This document shows positions 1-5,769 of a stretch of 5,769 nt of DNA, one piece after another. The stretch spans positions 1 through 5,769 of the forward strand of contig JAFSFU010000045.1 of the NCBI GenBank assembly GCA_017435025.1, given 5' to 3'. The translations under genes were made by a program, and so were the position numbers. Under the pieces are notes generated by a model, which saw only the letters and a program-made list of their open reading frames with translations, was not told the DNA's origin and made no database searches. Each line of letters opens with the position of its first letter. Position 1 is the first letter of the stretch. Source of the stretch: Lachnospiraceae bacterium. Lineage in GTDB: Bacteria; Bacillota_A; Clostridia; Lachnospirales; Lachnospiraceae.

Positions 1-7
1 ATGATTT

Positions 8-14
8 CCTCCTT
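8..14 (-). promoter_or_regulatory. Strong ribosome binding site for a leftward gene starting at the window edge
   Basis: On the minus strand this reads AAGGAGG followed by AAATCAT up to base 1. If the next base outside the window is G, an ATG begins at position 2, giving a spacing of five bases from the AGGAGG core. The match to the anti-Shine-Dalgarno sequence is nearly complete. I infer that a minus-strand gene begins at or just left of position 1 and that the repeat array upstream is its leader or control region. The gene itself cannot be seen, so its identity is unknown. Confidence 0.6.
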
Positions 15-50
15 TTTTCACGATTTTGCTATGATTATCATCAGCCACAA

Positions 51-142
51 ATTCGTGTAATTTCAAAATTCATTCGTGTAATTCCCTGACTTTTTTCGTG
101 TACAAATCGGGTTAATCATCGCATTTTTCGCTTTACACGAAT
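51..142. repeat. ATTCGTGTAA repeat array (three direct, one inverted copy)
   Basis: Exact ATTCGTGTAA lies at 51-60 and 72-81. A third, shorter copy (TTCGTGTA) is at 95-102, and an exact reverse complement (TTACACGAAT) is at 133-142. The direct copies step by 21 and about 22 bases, close to two helical turns, so a protein bound to each would sit on the same DNA face. Spacers between copies are unlike each other. The array lies about 40 bases upstream of the ribosome binding site of the off-window leftward gene. It could be an operator array for that gene, or the multi-copy transposase-binding repeats found at ends of IS21-type and some other elements. I cannot identify an element end. Confidence 0.6.
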
Positions 143-231
143 TTAGGTCACAAAATTGGATTTTGCGACTATGTAACACGAGTCAGCACAACCCGAAACT
201 ACTTGGACAATTCATCAGGGCATACGATAGT

Positions 232-240
232 AGTATACCA
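232..240 (-). promoter_or_regulatory. Possible extended -10 promoter reading leftward
   Basis: The minus strand reads TGGTATACT, which fits the extended -10 pattern TGnTATAAT with one mismatch (TATACT). There is no convincing -35 hexamer at the usual distance, since the expected position falls within the terminator stem; extended -10 promoters can do without one. It lies just downstream of the operon terminator, the right place to drive the leftward gene beyond position 1 through the repeat array. The evidence is a short motif plus position only. Confidence 0.25.
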
Positions 241-251
241 CATTTAAAATC

Positions 252-288
252 AAAAAAGTATAGAGGACAATGTGTTCCCCTATACTTT
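252..288 (-). terminator. Intrinsic terminator of the leftward sulfatase operon
   Basis: The minus-strand transcript would form a stem between AGTATAGGGGA (286 down to 276) and TCCTCTATACT (267 down to 257). This is 11 pairs including one G-U, with an 8-base loop (268-275), followed at once by a run of T (256 to 252). The G-U pair becomes an A-C mismatch on the plus strand, and the plus-strand tail is only TTTCTC, so the structure favours leftward termination. It lies about 40 bases past the stop of the degraded fourth gene, which supports one transcription unit running from the right edge to here. Confidence 0.75.
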
Positions 289-327
289 CTCATATTTTTT
301 CGAGCAAACCAATGTTTATTGAACCAA

Positions 328-845
328 TCAGCTATTTCCGTATTGTGGACACGTTAACTCGTACTTACAATTTGTCCTTTTCTTATTTTGATTCCATTGA
401 TTTTGCAAGGCTTGCTGGAGTTCTAGACGCAATTCTTCAAAACAAATTTTCTTTTTATTTATAAGCTTTTTTACTTTAGCCGCAAATCCATTCTTAAAAT
501 TTTTATCTAAGTCCTCAAATTCAAGTTTGCCTTCATTTATTAATTGTAACATCCACAACGACAAATCTTCAGCATTAATAGTTTGTGTCTGTTCCTTCCA
601 CACTTGGCTCAGTACTAAACTAGCAAGTTTAATTAACTTTCCCGCATTCAATTGAACAATGTCTCTATCCTGCTCCATATTTGGAAATACCAAATCATAC
701 AGAACATAAGCTCCTAATTCATCAAACGCCTGTTGCTACATAAAGGCATATAACAAAGCGGAGCGATTGGAGAAACGAGCAGATAAAGCAAATGTGGATG
801 AAGTATAAAGCATTTTTGTACTTCCTGTATGATTTTAGCCTCCAT
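328..845 (-). pseudogene. Degraded fourth gene of the operon, product not recognised
   Basis: An ATG at 845, three bases after the maturase stop, opens a frame starting MEAKIIQEVQK. At the A run 813-817 the frame should shift: restoring one A (A5 to A6) continues as MLYTSSTFALSARFSNR and on to YAFM. It then meets a TAG at 736-738, one C-to-T change from CAG (the next two codons are CAA CAG). After that the frame is open to the stop at 328-330. The repaired product would be about 172 residues. Its C-terminal two thirds are Leu-, Lys- and Glu-rich, predicted mostly helical, with no signal peptide or membrane segment. The surviving downstream frame could start only at a TTG at 693 or an ATG at 678, neither with a ribosome binding site, so independent expression looks unlikely. 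I do not recognise the family. It could be a dead operon gene or a remnant of a mobile-element gene. Confidence 0.5.
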
Positions 846-848
846 AGT

Positions 849-1985
849 CTATAATAAATCTTCTGTAATTTTCTCAAAAAACATTTTATACCCTTCGCAC
901 AAATAGTTCTTATTCTCCCACAAACGATCTTTCGGGCATCCTCCAAAGCAAAGTTTTACATATGGACACTTAAAACATTCTTCTGAAAGACCATAAGTCT
1001 TATGCATGCCGAAGCTGCGGTTTTGCTCCATCAAAACCCCAAGTGGTGTTTCCAGAATATTTCCGAGCTTATACTGTGGAAATGCATATCTGTCGCAAGC
1101 AAAAACGTCTCCATTGGCTTCCACGCATCCCGAATGTCCACATAATGGATTATGTACACACAAGGACGCTGGAATACCTTTTAAATTATCCAGCGTTACA
1201 TCAATTAGCTGCACATGCTTTTTACCAATGTCCATTTGTTCCCAGCAGTCAAAAACCCCACATAGAAAACGGCCATACCCTTCTGGTGTCACAGAAAATG
1301 GCATTACCGGGTGTTTAATCTTAAAAGAATGTATTCCCGGCGGAATTGCAAATACCTGCCCTTCTTTTTCTTCATATTCAGCCGGAAAACTTTCCACAAC
1401 TGGAAGGAACTGCATATAATCTGTAATTTCCCTCAAAAACTCATATACTTCTTGAGGTTTATCCATATTGCAACTATTTACCGTTGTTAATGTGCTAAAT
1501 GTAACGTGGTATTCCTTCAAAAGGGCAATGCCAGCCATTGTTTTCTCAAAAGAATCTTCACCGCTTTTTGTCCTTCTGTATCTGTTATGTAATTCTTTTG
1601 GCCCATCAATACTCACACCTACCAGAAAACCGTGGTCACGAAACAACTTGCACATTTCATCAGACAAACAAGTGGCATTCGTCTGTATCGTATTCAGTAT
1701 CTTACGTCTGCTGCCGTATCGTTTCTGAAGCTGCAATGCTATCTTGTAAAATTCAATACCTGCAAGCACCGGTTCGCCGCCATGCCATATGAACTCAACT
1801 ACGGCATCTTTCCCATGGATTTCAAAACACTGTCGGATATAGTTCTCCAGAACTTCCAGAGACATTCTGGAAGTTCCCGTCTTAATCAATTCATTCTTTT
1901 CTGCATAATAGCAATATTCACAACGCAGGTTGCACAAGTCAGCAACCGGTTTGGCAAGTATTGCATAAGTTCTTGTATCATTCAT
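849..1985 (-). CDS. Anaerobic sulfatase-maturating enzyme (radical SAM/SPASM, anSME)
   Basis: This cytoplasmic enzyme oxidises the active-site Ser or Cys of type I sulfatases to C-alpha-formylglycine, using S-adenosylmethionine and no oxygen. The 378-residue protein has the radical SAM cluster motif C18-x3-C22-x2-C25 (CNLRCEYCYY) and the SAM-contact motif HGGEP at 68-72. A full SPASM domain follows: C276, C282, C297 and C350 for one auxiliary [4Fe-4S] cluster, and C337, C340, C346 and C363 for the other. These spacings (6, 15, 3, 6, 4) match those I recall for the Clostridium perfringens enzyme. D298, right after C297, matches its proposed catalytic base (Asp277). An extra cysteine, C287, lies between cluster ligands. 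The length is typical, so the gene looks intact. It overlaps the sulfatase stop by four bases, and that sulfatase is its obvious substrate. Other radical SAM/SPASM peptide maturases are less likely given the neighbour and the CDxY motif. Confidence 0.95.
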   Translation of the reverse strand: MNDTRTYAILAKPVADLCNLRCEYCYYAEKNELIKTGTSRMSLEVLENYIRQCFEIHGKDAVVEFIWHGGEPVLAGIEFYKIALQLQKRYGSRRKILNTIQTNATCLSDEMCKLFRDHGFLVGVSIDGPKELHNRYRRTKSGEDSFEKTMAGIALLKEYHVTFSTLTTVNSCNMDKPQEVYEFLREITDYMQFLPVVESFPAEYEEKEGQVFAIPPGIHSFKIKHPVMPFSVTPEGYGRFLCGVFDCWEQMDIGKKHVQLIDVTLDNLKGIPASLCVHNPLCGHSGCVEANGDVFACDRYAFPQYKLGNILETPLGVLMEQNRSFGMHKTYGLSEECFKCPYVKLCFGGCPKDRLWENKNYLCEGYKMFFEKITEDLL

Positions 1986-1997
1986 TGGAAAAACTCC
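1982..1997 (-). promoter_or_regulatory. ATGA stop/start overlap and ribosome binding site coupling sulfatase to maturase
   Basis: On the minus strand, ATGA at 1985-1982 holds both the maturase start (ATG) and the sulfatase stop (TGA). A GGAG at 1997-1994 lies eight bases before the ATG, inside the last codons of the sulfatase. This arrangement usually means translational coupling, so the maturase would be made in step with its substrate. Confidence 0.8.
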
Positions 1998-3631
1998 GGA
2001 TTTAACTCAAATGCTTTTTCTATCATTTTAATTGAATTCTCAAGCTCAGATCCATCATCCACACCGATTTCAGCTTCGATTAACTGATTCAGTTTTTCAT
2101 TCATTTCCATAATCAATGCTTCATTTTTTTCTGGATCGAGTGCTAGATTGTTCATTTCTTCCGGATCATTTTTCATATCATATAATTCGATATCATTATG
2201 TTCCAGAAGTTCTTCCATTGTCTTTGGAGTATTAAAATCAAGTGGAGAGAAATATCTTGCAAATTTATATTCCTCAGTAATGATTGCACGCACCATTGTA
2301 CGATTATCAATCGTATTATTTCCATCTTCTGTCTTTCCTACTGCAAAATTAAGCATTTCAAAACAGAATAACGCACCTTCTCGCACACTTTCCTTTGTTC
2401 CGTCCATAAGCTTCAGAAGACTCTCTCCACAAAGATCTCCTGCAATCTGCTCTTTCTTGTCCTCATCAATAAATGTCATGTCTATGAATGTTGGTGCGAG
2501 ATCAATATGAGATGTTACTGCGCTGATTCTTTTACCGCCTTCATAATCTGGATGATAAATGATTAATGGAACATGGAGATTGTTATCATAGATAAAACCG
2601 CCTTTACCCTTTAGTCCATGTTCTCCATGCATTTCCCCATGGTCAGAAGTAAATACAATAATCGTATTATCTAACATATGGAGATTCTCAAGTTCTGTCA
2701 GCAAGGTCATCAGGTTATTATCACTATCCTGAATACAGTTGAAATAATAGTCTTGCATGCTCTTAAACTTATCATCATCGATTCCCCCCATATTGGCACT
2801 CCATATATTTTTATAGGATTCTACCGCATATACTGTATCTACTGACAAGTCCTGATTCCATGAGGAAGGAATCTCCTGTTCGTATTCTTTTTCATACACT
2901 TTATCCTGTGGTGCATCTGCTGTTTCCAGTCTGGTTTCTGCCCCATCTTCCGTTGCATAATTCATAATATCATGAGGATTGATCAGATTGACTGCCAGGA
3001 AAAACGACTGTCCATCTTCGTTCAGTTTTTCTCCTGTTGTTTTTATCCATTCCACACTATCTGCAATAATCAAAGGATCAACTTCATATCCTTCCTGCAC
3101 CTCACCAATATAATCTTTTTCCACACCCCAATCTGCAAATCCATATGCTTCCAGGTCTGTTGTTGGATTTTCAACCGGGCCTAATACACTGGCATTTCCC
3201 ATATGCCATTTTCCTTTATAAGCAGTATATAATCCTGCGTCTCTCAGTCTGTCCCCAATTGTCACTTTATCTTCTGACAGCTGATCCTGCCATTGGAAAT
3301 CCGTGTTATCTGTCATCTCTGTATCTGTAATATGTGTGCCTGTATACATAACAGATCTTGATGATGTTGACATATTGGAACAGGCATAATGCTTTTCAAA
3401 TGTTGTACCTAGCTCCTCTAACAGCTTTCGCGCTTCATATTCTGTTCCTTCTGGATATTCCTGAAAATAATGTTCCTGATCAGTGGTCACAAAAAGAATA
3501 TTATAATTTCCATCGGCATTTTTTTCAGGTGTTATATCTGCATTTGTCTCAACATTTTCACTTGCGCACCCAGCCATTCCGGCAACACTTGACGCCACCA
3601 GTAATGAAGCAACTAATTTTGAGCCTTTCAT
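1982..3631 (-). CDS. Serine-type type I sulfatase, lipoprotein (formylglycine-dependent)
   Basis: This alkaline-phosphatase-superfamily sulfatase hydrolyses sulfate esters through a formylglycine hydrate; the substrate is unknown. The 549-residue precursor has a lipoprotein signal peptide with lipobox MAGC (C22), so it should be anchored outside the membrane. Active-site features in order: metal ligand D51 in FVTTDQ; S88-T-S-S-R92 followed by YTG, aligned with the C/S-x-P/A-S-R signature; GKWH at 140-143; NPHD at 218-221; and TSDHGE with metal ligands D330 and H331, followed by a lysine (341 or 343) near KGKGG. The C-terminus carries the common ELYDMKNDPEEMNNLA segment. The modified residue is serine, and the usual proline/alanine two residues later is serine (S90). 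An in-frame ATG at 3646 would add five residues, but its own bases overlap the ribosome binding site, so the ATG at 3631 is preferred. The maturase follows directly, which supports formylglycine formation from serine. Confidence 0.93.
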   Translation of the reverse strand: MKGSKLVASLLVASSVAGMAGCASENVETNADITPEKNADGNYNILFVTTDQEHYFQEYPEGTEYEARKLLEELGTTFEKHYACSNMSTSSRSVMYTGTHITDTEMTDNTDFQWQDQLSEDKVTIGDRLRDAGLYTAYKGKWHMGNASVLGPVENPTTDLEAYGFADWGVEKDYIGEVQEGYEVDPLIIADSVEWIKTTGEKLNEDGQSFFLAVNLINPHDIMNYATEDGAETRLETADAPQDKVYEKEYEQEIPSSWNQDLSVDTVYAVESYKNIWSANMGGIDDDKFKSMQDYYFNCIQDSDNNLMTLLTELENLHMLDNTIIVFTSDHGEMHGEHGLKGKGGFIYDNNLHVPLIIYHPDYEGGKRISAVTSHIDLAPTFIDMTFIDEDKKEQIAGDLCGESLLKLMDGTKESVREGALFCFEMLNFAVGKTEDGNNTIDNRTMVRAIITEEYKFARYFSPLDFNTPKTMEELLEHNDIELYDMKNDPEEMNNLALDPEKNEALIMEMNEKLNQLIEAEIGVDDGSELENSIKMIEKAFELNPEFFQ

Positions 3632-3639
3632 AGTAGTTT

Positions 3640-3644
3640 CCTCC
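3640..3644 (-). promoter_or_regulatory. Ribosome binding site that fixes the sulfatase start
   Basis: GGAGG on the minus strand lies eight bases upstream of the ATG at 3631, the ideal spacing. The alternative upstream ATG (3646-3644) overlaps this site and has no comparable sequence before it. Starting at 3631 also gives a standard lipoprotein signal peptide: a short basic start (MKGSK), a hydrophobic core and then the lipobox. Confidence 0.85.
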
Positions 3645-3690
3645 ATTTATCTATGAAATTCCTTTTTCTTATCATTCTGCAAATCATGAA

Positions 3691-5730
3691 TTATGGTTCA
3701 ATAATATTAAAATCGTCAATTCCGCTTCCGCTAAGCTTGTTCATATTCGAAGCAAACTTATCTAAAACATTCTGATTTCCTTCGATTTTTGCAATCTGTG
3801 CAAATGTATCCATATCGCTCTGAAGAATAAGTAACATAGCATTTTTCGGACATGTCACGGTTACATCTGCTTCGCTATCATTGATACCTTCAAAAATCAG
3901 CAATGCACCATTAATAAAATGAATCATATGCTGCTCTTTCGTATCTGTCAGAACAAAATTAATTTTAAAGTTTTCCTCTGCCAGTGCATTCTTATCTAAC
4001 ACAATGCCATAATAATCCATAATCATTTTGGCTGTCATATTTTTAATAACATCGCCGCTAGCATTTGCTCCTAGTACATCACTTTCATCTGTGTCTCTCA
4101 GTTCCTGCGCAGCTTTTAAGTACGCGTTTCTCCATGCACCAGATTCTGCCTGGTATCCTAATTGTTCTAATGCATCTGCACACAACAAACGTGCAGCCAT
4201 ATTTTCCGGATCCGCATATACAATCGTGTTGGTTACTTCTGCAACCCACTGATATTCGCCTTTATCGAAATCTTTTTTTGCCTTTCGAAGCACTTCATCA
4301 ACATCGCCCATATATTCTACCCACTTTTTCGCACTCTCTGTCGGTTCTAGCGGATCTAAATTTGTTGGGTTTCCATCGTACCATCCTATGTATTTCTGAT
4401 ATACGGCCTTTGAATTATGTGCTACAGTGCCATAGTACTGGCGAGTATACCAATTCTTCTGCAGTTTTTCCGGCAGCTGAATCATATTAGAGATCTCATC
4501 GGATGTATAGCCCTGATTAAGAAAAGTAAGCGTCTGGTCATTAATATACTTATAAACAGCTGCTGTATTCAACATATAATCTATTACTGTTTCATTTCCC
4601 CAATGTGGCCAGTTATGTGACTGAAATACAACTTCTACATCTTTTCCATATCTTCCAATCGCCTCTGTAATATAACGAGCCCATTCGGCACCATCTCGCA
4701 CCTGTGCTCCACGGAGTGTGTAAAGATTATGTAATGTTCCAGTGCAGTTTTCTGCAGCCCACAGAGCATTCCTATCCGGAAACCAGGTATTCATTTCGGA
4801 AGGAGCCTCTGTCCCTGGAGTTATCTGGAACTCCATGGTAACTCCATCAATCATTAATATTTCTCCTGTATCACACACTTCATATGTCGGAGCCAAATAA
4901 GAAACCGTACCTACAGACTGTCCCATACCGATTCCTATTGCCATTGTTCCTGTCTCCGAAGCCTCAAGTCCCACACCGTACTGGTAACCAGCTCGTCTGC
5001 TCATCGCTTTTCCTGCATAAATATTTTCGCTTATGGCATATTCTTCGAATTTTTCCGGAACAATGATCGGAATCTTATCACTTGCAATCTGATCTTCAAT
5101 AGATAATGATCTGTCTGCGGCTTCTTCCTCTGAAATAAGACCTTTGATCCCACCAAAATGGTCTACATGGGAATGAGAAATAACAATTGCCTTGACTGGA
5201 TAATCTCCGAGATTTTTCTTTACCAATTCCATAGCTGCCTGTGTACATTCCACACTCATCAGTGGATCAAATACAATCCAGCCGGTATCTCCTTTTATCA
5301 AAGTCAGATTCGCCATATCATATCCTCGAACCTGATAAATTCCATCTACAACTTCAAACAAACCATATGCATGATTATTTATCGTATTTTCCCAAAGTGA
5401 TGGATTCACTGTATCTGGTGCGTCTTCGTAATTGTCAAGAAATGCATATGCCTTCTGCGACCAGATCACATTACCATCCGCGTCTTTAATCTCCAGTTCT
5501 TCCGGTGCATCAATCAGACCTTTTACTGCATTCTGATATTCGGAATCATCTTCAAAATCCAGGATATCGTAGATTGCAGAATTCACTTGTATCGTGCTTT
5601 CTGTTGCTTCTTTCGATTCTGTTGTCAGTCCAAGTTCTAAAACCATGTCTGTTTTTTGATCACAGCCTGTCAAAAGAACAGTTACCAAAGCTGTTACCAG
5701 CATCAGGATTATATATTTTCTCATTCTCAT
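3691..5730 (-). CDS. Metallo-beta-lactamase-fold alkylsulfatase (SdsA/BDS1 type), lipoprotein
   Basis: This family (type III sulfatases such as Pseudomonas SdsA1 and yeast BDS1) cleaves the C-O bond of primary or secondary alkyl sulfates with two zinc ions, releasing sulfate and an alcohol. The 679-residue protein starts with a basic, hydrophobic signal peptide and lipobox LTGC (C23), predicting a surface lipoprotein. The metallo-beta-lactamase domain spans about 115-385. It has H186-x-H188-x-D190-H191, E308 in PGTEAPSEM, E327 in AAENCTGTLHN, and H372 in SHNWPHWGN. The gaps 308-327 and 327-372 (19 and 45) equal those I recall between the SdsA1 ligands E280, E299 and H344. The conserved LHNLYTLRGAQVRD stretch follows E327. 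Residues about 390-545 match the alkylsulfatase dimerisation region, and about 560-679 the SCP2-like C-terminal domain. All domains are present and no lesion is seen. It is the first gene of the operon and does not need formylglycine maturation. The natural substrate is unknown. Confidence 0.93.
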   Translation of the reverse strand: MRMRKYIILMLVTALVTVLLTGCDQKTDMVLELGLTTESKEATESTIQVNSAIYDILDFEDDSEYQNAVKGLIDAPEELEIKDADGNVIWSQKAYAFLDNYEDAPDTVNPSLWENTINNHAYGLFEVVDGIYQVRGYDMANLTLIKGDTGWIVFDPLMSVECTQAAMELVKKNLGDYPVKAIVISHSHVDHFGGIKGLISEEEAADRSLSIEDQIASDKIPIIVPEKFEEYAISENIYAGKAMSRRAGYQYGVGLEASETGTMAIGIGMGQSVGTVSYLAPTYEVCDTGEILMIDGVTMEFQITPGTEAPSEMNTWFPDRNALWAAENCTGTLHNLYTLRGAQVRDGAEWARYITEAIGRYGKDVEVVFQSHNWPHWGNETVIDYMLNTAAVYKYINDQTLTFLNQGYTSDEISNMIQLPEKLQKNWYTRQYYGTVAHNSKAVYQKYIGWYDGNPTNLDPLEPTESAKKWVEYMGDVDEVLRKAKKDFDKGEYQWVAEVTNTIVYADPENMAARLLCADALEQLGYQAESGAWRNAYLKAAQELRDTDESDVLGANASGDVIKNMTAKMIMDYYGIVLDKNALAEENFKINFVLTDTKEQHMIHFINGALLIFEGINDSEADVTVTCPKNAMLLILQSDMDTFAQIAKIEGNQNVLDKFASNMNKLSGSGIDDFNIIEP

Positions 5731-5736
5731 ATTCTT

Positions 5737-5742
5737 CCACCT
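5737..5742 (-). promoter_or_regulatory. Ribosome binding site of the alkylsulfatase
   Basis: AGGTGG on the minus strand ends six bases before the ATG at 5730. A second ATG two codons later (5724) would be 12 bases away, so the first is the better start. The choice changes the protein by only two residues. Confidence 0.65.
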
Positions 5743-5756
5743 ATCTATTTTTTACT

Positions 5757-5762
5757 ATTATA
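5757..5762 (-). promoter_or_regulatory. Candidate -10 box of the operon promoter
   Basis: The minus strand has a perfect TATAAT with 26 bases between it and the alkylsulfatase ATG, leaving room for a short leader with the ribosome binding site. The expected -35 position, about 17 bases further upstream, is outside the window, so the promoter cannot be confirmed. In an AT-rich genome a lone TATAAT can occur by chance. Confidence 0.45.
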
Positions 5763-5769
5763 GAAAATA

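Larger units (their letters stand above)
1..327. other. Non-coding region between the operon end and an off-window leftward gene
   Basis: I see no credible gene here. The short open frames on the plus strand have no ribosome binding site and no recognisable protein. Read leftward, the stretch contains the intrinsic terminator of the sulfatase operon, a possible extended -10 promoter, the ATTCGTGTAA repeat array, and a strong ribosome binding site for a gene that starts at the window edge. It therefore looks like a terminator followed by the control region of the next leftward gene, or by the end of a mobile element. No tRNA, rRNA or riboswitch-like structure was noticed. Confidence 0.6.

Noticed and set aside
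31..41. Palindrome ATGATTATCAT as an operator
   Set aside because: Five-base arms around one central base are expected by chance in AT-rich DNA, and no second copy was seen.
51..142. CRISPR array
   Set aside because: The unit is only 10 bases, one copy is inverted and one incomplete, and the spacers are about 11-13 bases, all unlike CRISPR.
736..738. In-frame TAG as pyrrolysine or programmed readthrough
   Set aside because: Nothing nearby suggests recoding, the upstream part already needs a frameshift, and CAG-to-TAG is a simple nonsense change.
714..845. Stand-alone 43-residue minus-strand ORF starting MEAKIIQEVQK
   Set aside because: After about 11 residues the frame becomes an unlikely Leu/Cys/Pro-rich tail, while a one-base shift at an A run restores a longer, protein-like frame. 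It is better explained as the 5' part of the broken gene.
722..946. 74-residue minus-strand ORF overlapping the end of the maturase
   Set aside because: It overlaps the conserved C-terminal SPASM region in another frame, has no ribosome binding site and is rich in Cys, Arg, Ile and Tyr like a shadow frame.
1632..2087. 151-residue plus-strand ORF, with other plus-strand frames across 1006-5489
   Set aside because: All lie antisense to well-supported enzyme genes, have no ribosome binding sites and translate to low-information sequence.
3632..3690. Internal promoter or terminator between the two sulfatase genes
   Set aside because: The 59 bases show no clear -35/-10 pair and no stem followed by a T run, so read-through from the upstream gene is the simpler view.

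Overview
The window is AT-rich and has strong AGGAGG-type ribosome binding sites. Two of its enzymes carry lipoprotein signal peptides, and a third is an oxygen-sensitive radical SAM enzyme. Together these suggest an anaerobic Gram-positive bacterium, most likely of the Clostridia (a gut Lachnospiraceae-like organism would fit). That placement is inferred from sequence character only, because nothing could be searched.

The right 4.9 kb is one leftward (minus-strand) operon for sulfate-ester hydrolysis. It reads, in order of transcription: (1) a metallo-beta-lactamase-fold alkylsulfatase lipoprotein (5730 to 3691); (2) a type I, formylglycine-dependent sulfatase lipoprotein (3631 to 1982), whose active site is of the serine type; and (3) an anaerobic sulfatase-maturating enzyme, anSME (1985 to 849). 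A consensus-like -10 box lies at the extreme right edge. The gap between genes 1 and 2 is 59 bases with no visible terminator, and genes 2 and 3 overlap by four bases (ATGA). The logic is clear: anSME converts the active-site serine of gene 2 to formylglycine in the cytoplasm, and the sulfatase is then exported and anchored outside. The metal-dependent alkylsulfatase needs no such maturation. The operon therefore places two mechanistically unrelated sulfatases on the cell surface, with the maturase for one of them.

Left of the maturase, 845 to 328 holds what looks like a decayed fourth gene of about 170 codons. It starts three bases after the maturase stop codon and is broken by a probable one-base loss in an A run and by an in-frame TAG. 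I do not recognise its product. A good intrinsic terminator at 252-288 closes this transcription unit.

The leftmost 250 bases are non-coding. They hold an array of a 10-base motif (ATTCGTGTAA) in three direct copies about 21-22 bases apart plus one exact inverted copy. At the very edge is a strong ribosome binding site for a leftward gene that begins at or just beyond position 1. The array resembles either an operator cluster or the transposase-binding end of a mobile element; the window cannot settle which.
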